Part shown: in pieces, positions 1-11,259 of the stretch | How positions within the stretch are numbered: position 1 is the first letter of the stretch | Layout of the letters: each line of letters begins with the position of its first letter | Source of the DNA: Vombatus ursinus | Taxonomy: Eukaryota > Chordata > Mammalia > Diprotodontia > Vombatidae | Assembly: GCF_900497805.2 (NCBI RefSeq) | Contig: NW_020953952.1 | Location: forward strand, 448,848-512,847 | Direction: 5' to 3' | DNA: 64,000 bases | Program-made: the position numbers and the translations under genes | Notes under the pieces: generated by a model | The model's database searches: none | What the model saw: only the letters and a program-made list of their open reading frames with translations | What the model was told of the DNA's origin: nothing

Positions 1-330
1 TTGGATAGTTCTGGCTTTAAACGTGCATTTTATGTAAATGAATGAAGCCAAAACACAATCTTCCTATTCAGGGAAAAATAATTCTTTGTATGGGAACCTG
101 TCTTTTAAGTAGAAGACACCATATCAGAGGTTCTCAAAACAGGATCAGGACAACCATGGAAGACCCTTTTAAGAGTTCCACAAGGTCAAAACAATTTTTA
201 TAATAATATTAAGACATTTTCTTTTCTAATAGAGTAAATACTGAGGGATGTAACTCATAAAAAACTAAAGTTCCCTCTGAGGACCTCAATAATTTTTAAG
301 AGTAGAAAGGTGCTGTATTACATGGTTCCA
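1..330. repeat. Paralogous block, copy 1 (second copy near 14743-15190)
   Basis: This stretch matches 14743-15190 base by base over long runs, for example the shared runs 'acaatcttcctat' and 'aataatttttaagagt'. It is non-coding and appears to be part of the tandem duplication that spread the OR5M genes. The second copy carries a SINE at 15015-15163 that is absent here, so this is the empty site. The block may continue to the left of the window. Confidence 0.7.
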
Positions 331-2640
331 AGATCTATCTCGTCAGGATCTAAACCATTCAGAGAAGGTGATTGTCTATCTTATGCTGAAAGAGTTCCAG
401 TGAAGTGAGGCTTCAATTTTCCAAGAAAAACCTGTTCCAATGCCAAATTAGTGACTCCTACCCTCCTTGTATTTGTGCAGGCCCTCAAGAAATGGTGGAA
501 AATCACTCTATTTAAAGTTAAGACACCTGGACTCATTTCATACTGACTAGCTAAATGACCTTGGAAACATCATTACCCACTCAGCCTTTGATATTCTCAC
601 TTATGAATGTTTTTAGAAAAAAATGTTTTTAAACAAATAAAATAAAATATTTGGTATTACAAGTGAAACCAATTATATTAAAATATAATTATCAACATAT
701 TATGAAAAAAGGACCCCAGGTTAAGAACTAAATCTTAGAGTATAAATTCCTCGAATGCCGGGGACTGTCTTTTTTTTTGTCTTTTTATCTTCAGCATATT
801 TCACATGCTTTTCACATAAACAGCACTTAATGTTTGTGGAATTGTATTAAGTAAATATATATTGAAATCAACACTTTTTTGTGGAAACCTAATTCTATTA
901 ATTTTGTTTCAGTCTTCTGTGAAGATAAAAGTGGACCTGGTCAGCTGAAGAGATTCTATCCCATTTTGTACCAAGGTAAATTCCTACCCAGGAAGATAAA
1001 TTCACATAAGTCCAAAAGAACACTGAATTTCAGAAAATCTGTGTTTAAATACCAGGGCTGACACTTTCCAACTATTTGACATTGGACAAGTCTTACCCCT
1101 ATCTTAATCTCATTTTTTTTCTTTATTTGTGTCATGTTTTAGTATTATTTGCCCTAATCATGTCCTGGATTTTTGAGAGTCATTAAAGAAATAATTTACA
1201 TAAAGTAATCTGTAAGTGTTACATAAATATGAGCTAAAATTAGTTTTAACTCTTAAGATACAATCTTACTAGATTAAAGGGAGACAAAATCGGTTGTTTT
1301 TGTTTTCCTTTAGCTGTAGAGTCAAGGTTCTGGGGTTAGGACTTTACATTCAAGTAAGGCCTGAATCAAGAAGGAAGAAGAAATCAAGCATTTATTAAGT
1401 GTTTACTATAGCTAGGTAGTGTGTTATCAGGATCTGTCTGGACAGGAGATGCACTGTGATATAACAGAAAGGAATGTGCATTCAGTGCCCTGAGGTTTTA
1501 GTCTTACCTCTATTTAAGAAAGGGAAAGTCACACATCCTTGGGCTCTTTACCTGTTTAGTGAAAAAGACCCTGGGGTGGGTTTTTTGTTTGTTTGTTTTT
1601 TGCCTCTAATAGTCCATGACATTGTGAGCTCCTCTTTTGTAGCATCTAGAACATCTGACATAGAGTGAGAAGATCTGCACTTGAATCTCAGTTCCAGTCT
1701 TTGCTAGCCTTTTGACACTGGTGACCCAGTTTTCCCATCTGAGAAATGGGGCTAATAATATGTGTACAACCTAGCTCAATGGAATGCTGTGTCATGAAAT
1801 AATGGGCCTAAAGCAGTTGCTCAGCAAGTCAGTAAAAATTTATTCTACACTTACTATGTGTCAGACACTGTAAAAAGAGGCAAAAGACAGCCTCTGCCCT
1901 CAAGGAGCTTATAATCTAAATGACAGCATTTTATAAATGTATATAATATTAATAGCATCTCTTTTCATCATTTTGATCACAGACTCTCCTGTTGCTTGCC
2001 TGGGACTGGCCCTACAGACATTCAAGTTTAATTAAAAGAAGCATCTACCTTTTAGGGGCCTGTGCTTTCACCAGAAATGTTGAGTACATTAGAGTCCAAA
2101 TTGCTGCACATGAAGTTTTCAGAGATTTCTGCCTGTTGTGACTTCTCCAAAAATAATCCTTAGAGGTTCTGGATTTGGGCTAGCTGTTCCTTTGTTCAGA
2201 GGGATAAAATCCATGGTCTAATGCCCTAAAGGACCAGGTCATATTTCTCTTCTACATGAAAACAACAGAGCTTTCTCCCAATGCAGAGAAAGGCAGAATT
2301 ATGGGCTGGAGGTTTCTAGTCCTCTTCTGTGTGTGGCCAACAACTCAGCCCCCTCTTTATCTGTAAAGTTCTCCCACAGGGCTAGCTATGATTGAGTACT
2401 TCTCATTGTCGGAAGAGAGGTGAGAAGGGAGGAAAGAGGCAAAGAAAAAGGGAAAGAAAATAGGAGAGAGGGCAGGAAGGAAGTTTGATGCTGAGGAGGT
2501 TCATCAAAGGCTGCCTATTGAGCCACAGGATGCCAATTATTGGTTTTATTTTTCTTGTTTCTGCTTAAACAGGAGTAGCAAAGTAGAGAGGAGTACAAAA
2601 AGATGACCTTGCCATGAAGATAATAATTTAGCATTTTCTT
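331..2640. other. Non-coding flank upstream of OR5M-a
   Basis: No gene is seen. The stretch holds an old L2/MIR-type 3' end near 731-850 ('gcacttaatg' tail), a MIR-like piece near 1670-1770, and a common marsupial interspersed repeat near 1825-1935 ('tcaaggagcttataatcta'). A homeodomain-like TTTAATTAAA lies near 2027. I looked for a module like those at 6556, 16354 and 24788 and did not find one, so the first exon of OR5M-a is either diverged or outside the window. Confidence 0.5.
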
Positions 2641-2691
2641 TTGATAAATCTTGAAGCAGAGTCAAGAGCCTGGATCTCATCTGGGGAAGTG

Positions 2692-3627
2692 ATGAGTGGG
2701 AATGTGACCCTAAACCCCCAATTTATTCTCCTGGGACTAACCCATCGCCTGGAGCTTCAGGTTCTATTCTTTGTCCTCTTTCTAACCATCTACATCATCA
2801 CTGTGGTGGGGAACCTGGGGATGATGGTATTAGTGCGAATCATTCCCCGGCTTCACACACCCATGTACTTTTTCCTGAGTCACTTGTCTTTTGCGGACCT
2901 CTGTTTCTCTTCCAATGTGAGTCCTAAGATGCTGGAGACTTTCATAGTGGAAAAGGCCACCATCTCCTACTCAGCCTGTTTGGTACAATGTTACCTTTTC
3001 ATTGCCTTGGTCCATGTGGAAATCTACATCCTGGCTGTGATGGCCTTTGACCGCTATACGGCCATCTGCAATCCTCTGCTCTATGGCAGCAAGATATCCC
3101 CAACTGTCTGCACCTCTCTCATCTCAATGCCCTATGTCTATGGCTCCCTCACGGGCCTCATGGAGACCATGTGGACCTATAGCTTATCATTCTGTGGCCC
3201 TAATGAGATTAATCATTTCTACTGTGCTGACCCTCCCCTTATCAAACTAGCTTGTTCTAACACCTACAACAAAGAACTGTCTATGTTTGTTGTTGCTGGG
3301 TATAACTTTACATTTTCTCTGCTCATCATTCTCATCTCCTATCTGTATATCTTCCCAGCTATTTTCAGGCTTCACTCTGCAGACAGCAGGCGCAAGGCCT
3401 TCTCCACTTGTGGGTCCCACTTGACAGCTGTTACTATATTTTATTCTGCTCTTTTCTTCATGTATCTCAGACCACCCTCGGAGGCATCTGTGGAGCAAGG
3501 GAAAATGGTGGCCGTGTTTTATACCACAGTGATCCCCATGTTGAACCCCATGATCTACAGCTTAAGGAACAAGGATGTGAAAGAGGCCTTAACCAAAGGA
3601 CTCTTCAGAAAAGATCTCTCTAAATAA
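2692..3627 (+). CDS. Olfactory receptor, OR5M-like (copy a), intact
   Basis: A seven-helix odorant receptor of 311 residues, the usual length for class II ORs, acting at the ciliary membrane of olfactory neurons and coupling to Golf and adenylyl cyclase. The family motifs are all present in order: an N-glycosylation site NVT at residue 4, GN in TM1, [10 protein letters not shown] before TM2, [12 protein letters not shown] at the end of TM3, three cysteines in the second extracellular loop, [12 protein letters not shown] at the start of TM6 and [12 protein letters not shown] in TM7. DRYTAIC replaces the more common DRYMAIC. The ATG at 2692 is chosen because the frame upstream has no other ATG and all sister genes begin at the aligned 'gtgATG'. 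A probable splice acceptor (cag, 2657-2659) aligns with those of copies b and c. It lacks the nine-residue tail of copies b and c. AATAAA at 3974-3979 could be the polyadenylation signal. The OR5M assignment rests on remembered human OR5M sequences. Confidence 0.93.
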   Translation: MSGNVTLNPQFILLGLTHRLELQVLFFVLFLTIYIITVVGNLGMMVLVRIIPRLHTPMYFFLSHLSFADLCFSSNVSPKMLETFIVEKATISYSACLVQCYLFIALVHVEIYILAVMAFDRYTAICNPLLYGSKISPTVCTSLISMPYVYGSLTGLMETMWTYSLSFCGPNEINHFYCADPPLIKLACSNTYNKELSMFVVAGYNFTFSLLIILISYLYIFPAIFRLHSADSRRKAFSTCGSHLTAVTIFYSALFFMYLRPPSEASVEQGKMVAVFYTTVIPMLNPMIYSLRNKDVKEALTKGLFRKDLSK

Positions 3628-5832
3628 ATATTAGTCATTTTTGTTCATAGTAGTCCAGTGATCTTTAAGTTACTAAATGCTATACCACATGTTGCCATGG
3701 ATACAGGACTTGGAAACAAGAAGACAAGTGTGCACATTATGCCTCTGGAACTCATGTAATAGCTCATGTAACTTCTTAGCATTCCAAGCATGTACTTCAG
3801 GTTACTTAACTAAAAACATAGGTTTGCTGCACCCTCTTCCCTTCCAAAAATAATACAGGAATGAACAAAAACTCCAGTTATTATTTGTTTTCAGAGGTCT
3901 AGGTTATTTTAATATTATAAATTAAAGTAAGTAGTTATTTTCTTGTTATAAACTTTGTAAAGGAAATTGGTCCAATAAATCCAAAAGCTAATGGAAGGTC
4001 TCTTGGGCTTGCATGGATTTTTGCTATGCAACAGGCTGTCTATAATTCTCCTAACATGTCCTTTGGGGGTGGGAAGAATCTTAAAACTTGTAACTGAGTG
4101 CTACCTAAGTTATCCTGGAGAAAGGAAGTGTAAGACATAACTATAAAATAATAAGATAACTCTAAAAGTCACTAACATGAAAACCAGCCTTGTATTTCTC
4201 CAAGACTCAGTTTCCTCATCTGTTAAATGAAGTTAATAACAGCAACTACCTCATAGAGCTCTTGGGAGACTCAGAAAAGATAAAGTGTATAAAGTTCTTT
4301 GCCACCCTCAAAGCATTGTATAAATTTCAATTATTATGTTTATTAGCATTATTATTATCATCCTTTTCCTTCCTTCCTTTCTTTTTCTCTCCCTCCCTCC
4401 TTCCTCTTTTCTTCCTCTATACCTTCCTTCCTCTCTTCCTTCTTCCCTCCTACCCTCTCTACTTCTTTCCTATTTCCTTCTTTAATCCTTTCTTCCTCCT
4501 GTACATGTGTAAGAAGGTAAGTATGTGAACTCATTGGTCATCTTTGTCTACCTCATACCAGGCTTCAGTAAACATTCTCTGACTTAACTAGCTCTACAGA
4601 AAACTATATGATTCTCCATGTTTCCAAAGTTTCTGTCTGATCTCATTTCACTTCCGGCAATCTCTAGGACTTCAATGAATTAACAGGTGGCAGAAGTAGT
4701 TGCCTTAGTAAGGAAAATCCTTCAGTGGTAGGTCAGTGATGGGAGTTCTTTTCCTTCTCTCTTGCCAACAAGCTATCTACACCTTAGGCACACTTCCCCT
4801 TTTTGCCATGCCCTTTCTCTAGACATACCGACACCCTCATCCCCATAAATGGAATCTTTTATTCAAGGTTAATACTTCAAGGATCTTGCCTCAGATGACT
4901 GATGTCTCTGGGCGTGAAGACCATCATCCCTGAGGCTTTCTGGGGATACCATTGGTTATATTTTTCCCTAGCATTTTCTGTCCTACTTTGAGCTGACAGT
5001 CCTGGTATCAATGTATGTATTTCTGGGGGTGAAGGGTGTGGAGAAGTTGGGAAGATCTTTGGACTGTTATTGCCTTTCTCTTGTTCCTGAATCCCAACCT
5101 TTATACTTTCTTCAGTTTTTTTTTCCAATTAAATATAGCCTTCCCTTAAATACACACAAACATACACACAAACCCAACACATACACATATGTGCACATCT
5201 GCCTATGTAAATACACAGCCTATTGATTTCAACCTTGACAGGCCTGTATAATTTTTCTGTGAAGCTTCATAAGCCCAAGCCATGAAGCCCCACCGTAACT
5301 AGGTATGTTCTCTTTTACATGTGCATCTGTGAAACAGAAACCAACTAGAGAACAGGAACAAACAGGAATGAGGTGGAAGGTAGAGGCGGAGAGGAAAGGA
5401 CTCCGCATTAATTGTTCATTGAGAATGTGTTCCCAGGTACCCAATGGTACAGGGAAGTCTGCTGCCCCAATTATTTGTGGCTGGAATGAGCAAATTATTT
5501 GGGATTACAAAGCAGCAAGAGTGGAATCTCATCTCAATTAATTATATATTATTTTTCCTTTATATAGCTTGCTTTTTTACATACTTGTTTGTATGCCCAT
5601 TAGATTGTAAGGTGCTTGAGGGCAAGGACTGTCTTTTATCTATTTTCATATTCCCAATGTTTAGCACAATGCCTGGCATATCATAGGCACTTAATAAATG
5701 CTGATTGATTGATAACAGGGACAATTTTGTTTTTGTTTTCTTTTTTTTGTTTTTCTTTCACATTTCCAACATCTCACATGTTCCTGGGCATATAGTAGGA
5801 ACTTAATAAAAGTTGTTGAATGTTGATTGGGT
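3628..5832. other. Intergenic: simple repeats and an L2/MIR tail
   Basis: No gene is seen. A polypyrimidine tract lies at 4361-4500, and a MIR-like piece near 4190-4330 precedes it. An L2/MIR-type 3' end lies near 5585-5715, with the 'gattgtaaggtgcttgagggc' type sequence and the 'cacttaataaatgctgattg' end. A second, shorter tail of the same kind lies near 5770-5825. The rest is unrecognised. Confidence 0.5.
4361..4500. repeat. Polypyrimidine (CCTT)n-like tract
   Basis: About 140 bases that are almost only C and T on the + strand. The open frame across it is a low-complexity artefact. Confidence 0.9.
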
Positions 5833-6440
5833 GCTGATAGTAACAGTTAAAAGGCAGAATTCATTATTAGGTATATCTGTCCTGGCCCTAATCCAAAGAA
5901 AATTGATTACTGGAGAACCTTAAAAGGTAGTCTGCTTCATTGACATTGGGAAAGATATGGAAAATTGGCAAAATGTTCCAGTATAGAGAGAAGAACCAAG
6001 TCAATATAACATAATGTAAAAGAATGACATATGTCTTTGGATGACTTCATTTCAGGTTCAAAATATGACACTTACTAGTTGAGTGCCTTGAGGCCAATGA
6101 CTTCATCTCTTGGTTTCAATACATCTCATTGCAAAATGAAAGGATTGAACTCAATGATCCCCAAGGCCCTTCTATCTCTGACACTTCATATTCTATGTCT
6201 ATTCTAACACCCTTGCCTGCTCCCATATTCTATATTCTATAGTCTAAAGTGTCTTCCAGTTCTGAGCCTTTGATATTCTATTAGATTAGGTCCCCACTTA
6301 CTCTGGTTGTCTATGAGATGTATGGATTATACTTATACAGGACCCAAAGACATTTCTGTTCCTGAAGTTTTTAAGTGTTTCTTGGTAACAATGTCAGTTA
6401 CAGATATGTCTAATTCTTCTGTACACCTATGACATAACAG

Positions 6441-6468
6441 ACACACACACGCACACACACACACACAC
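6441..6468. repeat. (CA)n microsatellite
   Basis: A short CA run with one CG interruption. It lies just upstream of the promoter module of OR5M-b and has no match in the other two modules. Confidence 0.9.
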
Positions 6469-6555
6469 CTCAAAATATAAGTAATAATGAATGCAACGCA
6501 AAACTTGTAAACACTTCCAAACTCCTTGTTTAAAAAAAAAATAGTATAATCCTCT

Positions 6556-6740
6556 CAATTAGAATCTACCCCAGGGATGTTCAAGATTCCCCACTTGGAT
6601 TATTATTCTTGGCTGTGTTTATGAAATTCTTCAGGGATAAAACTCCTAGTTTATTAGCCCAGATATAAATCCTTCTGGACGAGGTCTTTCTTTGATCATA
6701 TTGTCCATATGAAAATATCCTTTCTTTCTCAGGTAGGAGT
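6556..6740 (+). promoter_or_regulatory. Probable promoter and noncoding exon 1 of OR5M-b
   Basis: In order: a homeodomain core CAATTAG (6556-6562), an EBF/Olf-1-type site ACCCCAGGGA (6568-6577), a TATA box TATAAAT (6664-6670), and a splice donor CAG|GTAGGA with GT at 6733-6734. Known OR promoters have Lhx2/Emx2-type and EBF sites near the start site, and a noncoding exon spliced to a single coding exon. The intron to the acceptor at 11219-11220 would be 4488 nt. The same layout recurs at 16354 and 24788, which supports function over chance. The start site itself is inferred to be near 6690-6700. Confidence 0.6.
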
Positions 6741-7330
6741 GATAACTCTGCAAAATTGCAGTCAGAAATTTATGTACCCATTGATTTCCTTTATTCAATT
6801 GTATTTCTTTTATAGTGTGACATTTTAAGGCTGGCTTCTTTGTGGGGCAGAAGAAAAAGGGATTTGAGAGTTTTACATAGAAATTAATAAGCCAGCTCCT
6901 GGAAGAAAGAACAAGAGAGTAAGAGACAGTAGATGTAGGTTCTGGGCCTATCTCTGCCATAGACTTTCTCAGTGTGAGACCTTCAACAAGATATATCCCT
7001 TCTCTGGGCTTCAGGTTTTTTTTCTTCTATGAAATAAGGTGGTTATGGTCACTGATGTCCCTGTAGTCTACAAAATTCTATGACTTTATAATATCTAAAG
7101 TTCTTTTTACTTTTAACATCTAATGAAATACCTTCCTATGAATAGAAATCAGGTTGAGTATAATTTATATTTCTTTTTTTATAAAATTATTAAAACAGTC
7201 TCATTCCTGTTCTTGTGTGTCAAAATAATGACAGTGTTTTACAATTCAAAAATTACTATCACTACAACAATTATATGAGGTAGATAGTGTAGTCATCATT
7301 ATCTCCATTTCAAAGTTGAAACTGAGTCTC

Positions 7331-8657
7331 ACAATGTTTAAATTCTTTGCTCATATAGAAGAGTGGGAAAATGCAGAAATTGAGTCATTGATTCATGTTT
7401 ATGTTTCTGAAAGTGCCCAGTAACATAAAATATGAATAAAATACAGAGTAATATTTATTTGATAGAAGAAAAGGGGTTCAGTAATTGTGAACCCATTTCT
7501 CTGATTTTGACATTATCAAAAAGAATGAAGTAGTCTTTCAAAAATAAACGGTGAGCTTCAAGATAAAAATAACAAAGAAAAATTGTGGTAGGGTCAAACA
7601 GGAGTTCTAAGGTGGGGTTGGAAGGTCAGAGTATGTAAGAATGAAGGTGACACAAAGAAAGAATCGAAGAACAACTGGATACTTGGAGTTAAGTAAGAGG
7701 CATGAGTAAGAGGTCTTCCTACATAGTGAGTAGCTGGACAGGTCAATTCAGGAGGATGCAGGTAAATTTACTCCAGTCAGTTTAGTGTAGATCCCCAGGT
7801 AAGCACCATCAGGAAGTGCTTGTTCAGTAATGATTAGATAAAAAAAGAAATGAATGGTAATTGGTGAGTGTTTGCTGCATGGTAATAAATTGGATATTTT
7901 TCAAAGTAGTATAAGTTATAGAGAAGGTTGAGGTCTTTTTGATGAAAATATATGGTAAATGATTGATCCTTTTCCCAGATTTGGTAAATTTGATGACCAC
8001 AACATCCTCTAGGTTTTGGAATTATAGATTGAGAAATAGTAAGGATGATAGAGGTTGGTGATTCATATGGTGAGTAAAGATACCTCCAAAAGCGTAGCTA
8101 GGGATTACAAATTTCTGGGCAGACTAAAAACTTTAGGAGCATAGGTGCTGTTTTAATTGTTACTGCTTAATAAGGGTAAAGACTTCAAAACAGAAAGCTG
8201 ATGTGGGGAATCAACATCTGATTGAGAAGATGATGAGACTATTATAATACACTTCTGGGAATTTTATAGGGGGTGAAAGAACAAGGAGGTAAGAAAATTA
8301 TAACAATAAAATGAAACTAGGTTCTATTATAACATGTTGGCTAAACAAGCTGAAATAAACAAAAATTGCAGATGCTTAGGGTACAGTTGCCAGTTGAACG
8401 TAGAGGATTCACAAGACAAAGACAGATTTGAAAAATAAACAGTTTTCTGGGAATCATCTTCCCTAAATATAGGAATGATCAGCTCGTGGCTGGGGATGAA
8501 ACCTAAGAAGAGGAAGAATAAGGTATTTTGCTAGAGACTTAAGAAATGAGTGGACAGCTTTTAATTGAGAAGGGGAAAAATAAATCAAATAGTCAATGTA
8601 GCTCTGAATAGTCTGGCACCTTAGAGAATAATACAATAAAGACAGTACAATCTACAA
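7331..8657. other. Intergenic, unrecognised
   Basis: AT-rich non-coding sequence with short broken frames on both strands. The even purine-rich texture near 7550-8560 suggests an old interspersed repeat, but I cannot place it in a family. No promoter or gene is seen. Confidence 0.35.
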
Positions 8658-8917
8658 GGGCAGCTAGGCGGCGCCACAGAGCACAGAGTGCCAAGCCTCC
8701 AGTCAGAAAGATTTCATCTTCGTGAGTTCAAATTTGGCTTCAGACACTGACTAGCTATGTGACCCTGGGCAAGTCATTTAACTCTGTTTGCCTCAGTTTC
8801 TCATCTATAAAATAAGTGGAGGAGGAAACAACAAACCATTCCAATATCTTTGCCAAGAAAATCCCAAATGGGGTCATGAAGTATCAGACCTGACTGAAAA
8901 ATGACTGAACAACAACC
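8658..8917 (+). mobile_element. Marsupial tRNA-derived SINE, long form
   Basis: The head 'gggcagctaggcggc' is followed by the box-B-like 'gagttcaaatt', the core 'gtgaccctgggcaagtcatt', and the 3' part with 'gccaagaaaatcccaaatgg' ending in 'actgaacaacaac'. This is the long form, with a downstream segment missing from the short copies, for example that at 42365. Confidence 0.9.
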
Positions 8918-9112
8918 TGCAGGAAAAACGGTAGAAAAGAAGACAACATCAAACAAAATAGCTAGAGCTAAAGGCTTCATATATTTGTATATACATGCTG
9001 AAAGTACAGTCAATAAATGAGGTGAATTAGAGATCCTAAAGCAACCAGGTAAATCTGACCTCATAGGTAGCAGTGGAGTTTAGAGATATGGGTCTCATGA
9101 CTTGAATTCGTT

Positions 9113-9114
9113 AC

Positions 9115-9153
<39 letters not shown>

Positions 9154-9180
9154 CACACACACATATATATATATATATAA
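9113..9180. repeat. (TA)n/(CA)n microsatellite
   Basis: Alternating TA with a short CA run in the middle. Confidence 0.9.
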
Positions 9181-9516
9181 TTTTTTAAAAAAGGAAATAG
9201 ATTAAATGGGGGTGGGAGGTGGGGAGAGGGAAGCAAGTAGATTACACATGTACTTCTAGGAAACTAAGGTGGAAAACATGGTGGATATTAATAGATGAGA
9301 GCGACTGAGGTAGAAACAATACTGCTCTAAAGGTTTAGTACAGATCACCTGGACATAAGGAAGAATTAGACAGGAGTTTGGGAAACAGATGGCAACATCA
9401 GCATATAAGCACATGATAGTATAGTGAGGGGAGACTTGGACTATCCAGAAATCAGTTGGCATCTGGGGAGAACATCATCTTGAAAATATAGGACACATAT
9501 TTACCAAGGAGTTTGG

Positions 9517-9910
9517 CCAAGGCTCTCATGCTATGTTTATAAATGAGATGGAAAGGGATCAACTAAATTATAATAGTTTAATGTAAATGGAACTAGTTAA
9601 ATAGCAGGACCCAAAGAGCAATCATTAATAAGTCAAATTAAGTTCAGGGAACAATTACAACAGAGTTCTTAGGAATTTGTCTTTGGCTCTGTGCTATTAA
9701 CACTTTTGACAATGCTTTGAATGAAGGCATAGAGGCATGTCTGGCAGATTTGCAAATATTACAAAGTTTGAAGGGATAGCTAATATACTGAGAGAAAGTC
9801 CACAACTCAACATTTCTTAACAGGCGAAAATGATGGGTTGAGTACACTAAGAGTACATTTCATAGGGTGCAATGCAAGATTCCATATTTTAGTTCAAAAG
9901 TGAAACTTCA
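9517..9910 (+). mobile_element. L3/CR1-type LINE fragment (reverse transcriptase region)
   Basis: The order 'tctcatgctat ... cccaaagagcaatcattaat ... tttgtctttggctctgtgct ... gaaggcatagaggcatg ... gcaaatattacaaag' follows the CR1/L3 reverse transcriptase region that I remember, from the SHAIL-type segment through the GSVLGP segment. It is on the + strand and heavily decayed. A paralogous copy of the same fragment lies at 19310-19990 at the same relative position upstream of OR5M-c, so the insertion is older than the duplication. Confidence 0.7.
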
Positions 9911-10267
9911 CATTTATAGAATGACAAAAGGTTAGAGTTGGAAGGGATGTCAGGGGTCATCTAATAAATGTCCTTAACTTGGGGTGTACAGACATCCCCA
10001 TGTGGATAAATTTCAGGAGGTTTTATGAGATGGAAAAGGAAAAAAAATAAGCATGATCAATTTTCTCTGTAATCCTATGTATTTTATTGTATGTATTTAA
10101 GAACATGATTCTGAGGAGGGGTCTATAAGCCTCACCAAATTGTAAAGGTATCCATGACACAAAAAAAAGATGAAGAAGCCCTGATTCAATTTAAAGTTGC
10201 CTGAAGAAAATGTCCTCTACAATATACCAACAGGTGGTCATCAAATTAGGCTTCAAGACTTTTAGTG
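9911..10267. other. Intergenic: MIR-like fragment and unassigned sequence
   Basis: A piece near 9928-9985 ('gttagagttggaagggatg') is of the MIR type. The rest, up to the next SINE, is not recognised. Confidence 0.4.
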
Positions 10268-10512
10268 AGAGGTAATCAGTGCAATAGATAGAGTCAGGAA
10301 AGCTGATCTTCCTGAGCTCAAAGCTAGCCTCATACACTTACTAGCTGCGTCACCTTGGGGCAAGTCACTCAATCTTGTTTGCCTCACTTTCTTCATTTGT
10401 AAAAATGAGCTGAAGGGGAAAATGGAAAATCATTCTAGTACCTTACCCAAGAAAAACCCCAAATGGGGTCACAAAAGAGTTGGACACAACAGAAAATGAG
10501 TGAACAACAACA
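10268..10512 (+). mobile_element. Marsupial tRNA-derived SINE, long form
   Basis: A diverged head, 'gagctcaaag' box-B region, 'tggggcaagtcactcaat' core and the 3' part with 'ccccaaatggggtcac' ending 'gagtgaacaacaacaa'. Confidence 0.85.
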
Positions 10513-10528
10513 ATCCTAATCCATTAGA

Positions 10529-10546
10529 CATATGTATGTATATGTG

Positions 10547-10581
<35 letters not shown>

Positions 10582-10666
10582 ATAGATAGATACATACATA
10601 GATACATAGATATAGATACAGATATAGATCTATAGATCTATAGATTTAGATCTAGATCTATATATG
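10529..10666. repeat. Compound (TA)n(TG)n(GATA)n microsatellite
   Basis: TA, TG and GATA/GATC runs in succession. The final part contains short palindromes around 'atagatctat'. Confidence 0.9.
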
Positions 10667-11040
10667 GGGGGGAGGAGAGGGAGAGAGAGTGTGTAAATAA
10701 AATGGAAAGGGAAAGGGAGGGAGAAAAAAAAGAATCAAAGAAAGGACAGCATTAAATAATAACATCTGATATTTCTGTAGTGCTTGAAGTTTTGCAAATT
10801 GTCAGTCTTCTCTTATTTGAGATTCAGAAGTGCCACACAAGAGAAGAAGAACAGAATTTGCCATCTTCATTTTACAGATGTGGAAACAGAAGCTTGGGGG
10901 AATTAAATGGCATGGCTTTGTTTACACAACTACTTTGGTTCCAGAGGTGGGTTACACACCCAGGTCATGCTGCCTCTTAAGTCCAGCACTCTATCAATTG
11001 TCTCTTGATGCCTCCAATTGTTAGGAGGTACTACCCCAAG

Positions 11041-11259
11041 CTGTTTTGTTTACCCAAGGAGGTGCTTTGTGTGGAAATAAAAGAAATAAAAGCACAAGAA
11101 GAGGGAAAAATGAGAGGAAGAGAATGGAAGGCATCTACTTTTCAAAAAAATATATACTTTTATCTAAAAATAACTCAATGTGCTTATTGTCCATATTTAA
11201 TGACCCTTCTATATTAGCAGGTACAAAGCCAAGGAGTGTGGATCTCATATGAGGAAGTG
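11041..11259 (+). other. Intron end, splice acceptor and 5' UTR of OR5M-b
   Basis: This stretch is alignable with 20300-20503 upstream of OR5M-c: shared 'atccaaggaggt/acccaaggaggt', 'gaaataaaagca' and 'ggcatctactt'. The probable acceptor is 'attagcag' with AG at 11219-11220, giving 39 nt of 5' UTR in the coding exon. Confidence 0.6.

Larger units (their letters stand above)
5833..7330 (+). repeat. Duplicated block carrying the OR5M-b promoter (copy 1 of 3)
   Basis: This block is collinear with 15572-17120 and, more weakly, with 24365-25560. Shared landmarks include 'taatccaaag', a MIR-like piece near 6050-6230, the promoter and first-exon module at 6556-6740, and a second MIR-like piece near 6920-7090. 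It sits at the same relative place, about 4-5 kb upstream of the coding exon, in each unit. I read it as part of the tandem duplication unit that carries each OR5M gene with its own promoter. Confidence 0.75.

Noticed and set aside
2551-2572. Strong-looking splice acceptor 'tttctgcttaaacag' before OR5M-a
   Set aside because: It is possible, but the acceptors of copies b and c align with 'gaagcag' at 2657-2659 instead, so I preferred the latter. RNA data would decide.
3247-3498. Antisense and shifted frames inside the receptor exons (also near 41512, 50662 and 60341)
   Set aside because: They repeat at the same place in each paralogue only because the receptor sequence is conserved. They have no start context or independent conservation.
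4190-4528. Phe/Leu/Pro-rich open frame
   Set aside because: It is the translation of a polypyrimidine tract and lacks a conserved N-terminus.
8658-8917. tRNA gene at the head of a SINE
   Set aside because: The tRNA-like head is part of a dispersed SINE with a tail, and no complete cloverleaf with a CCA-proximal stem can be drawn.
10529-10666. Regular short repeats that could suggest an array
   Set aside because: The units are 2-4 bases with no spacers, which makes this a microsatellite and not a CRISPR-like array; the genome is mammalian.
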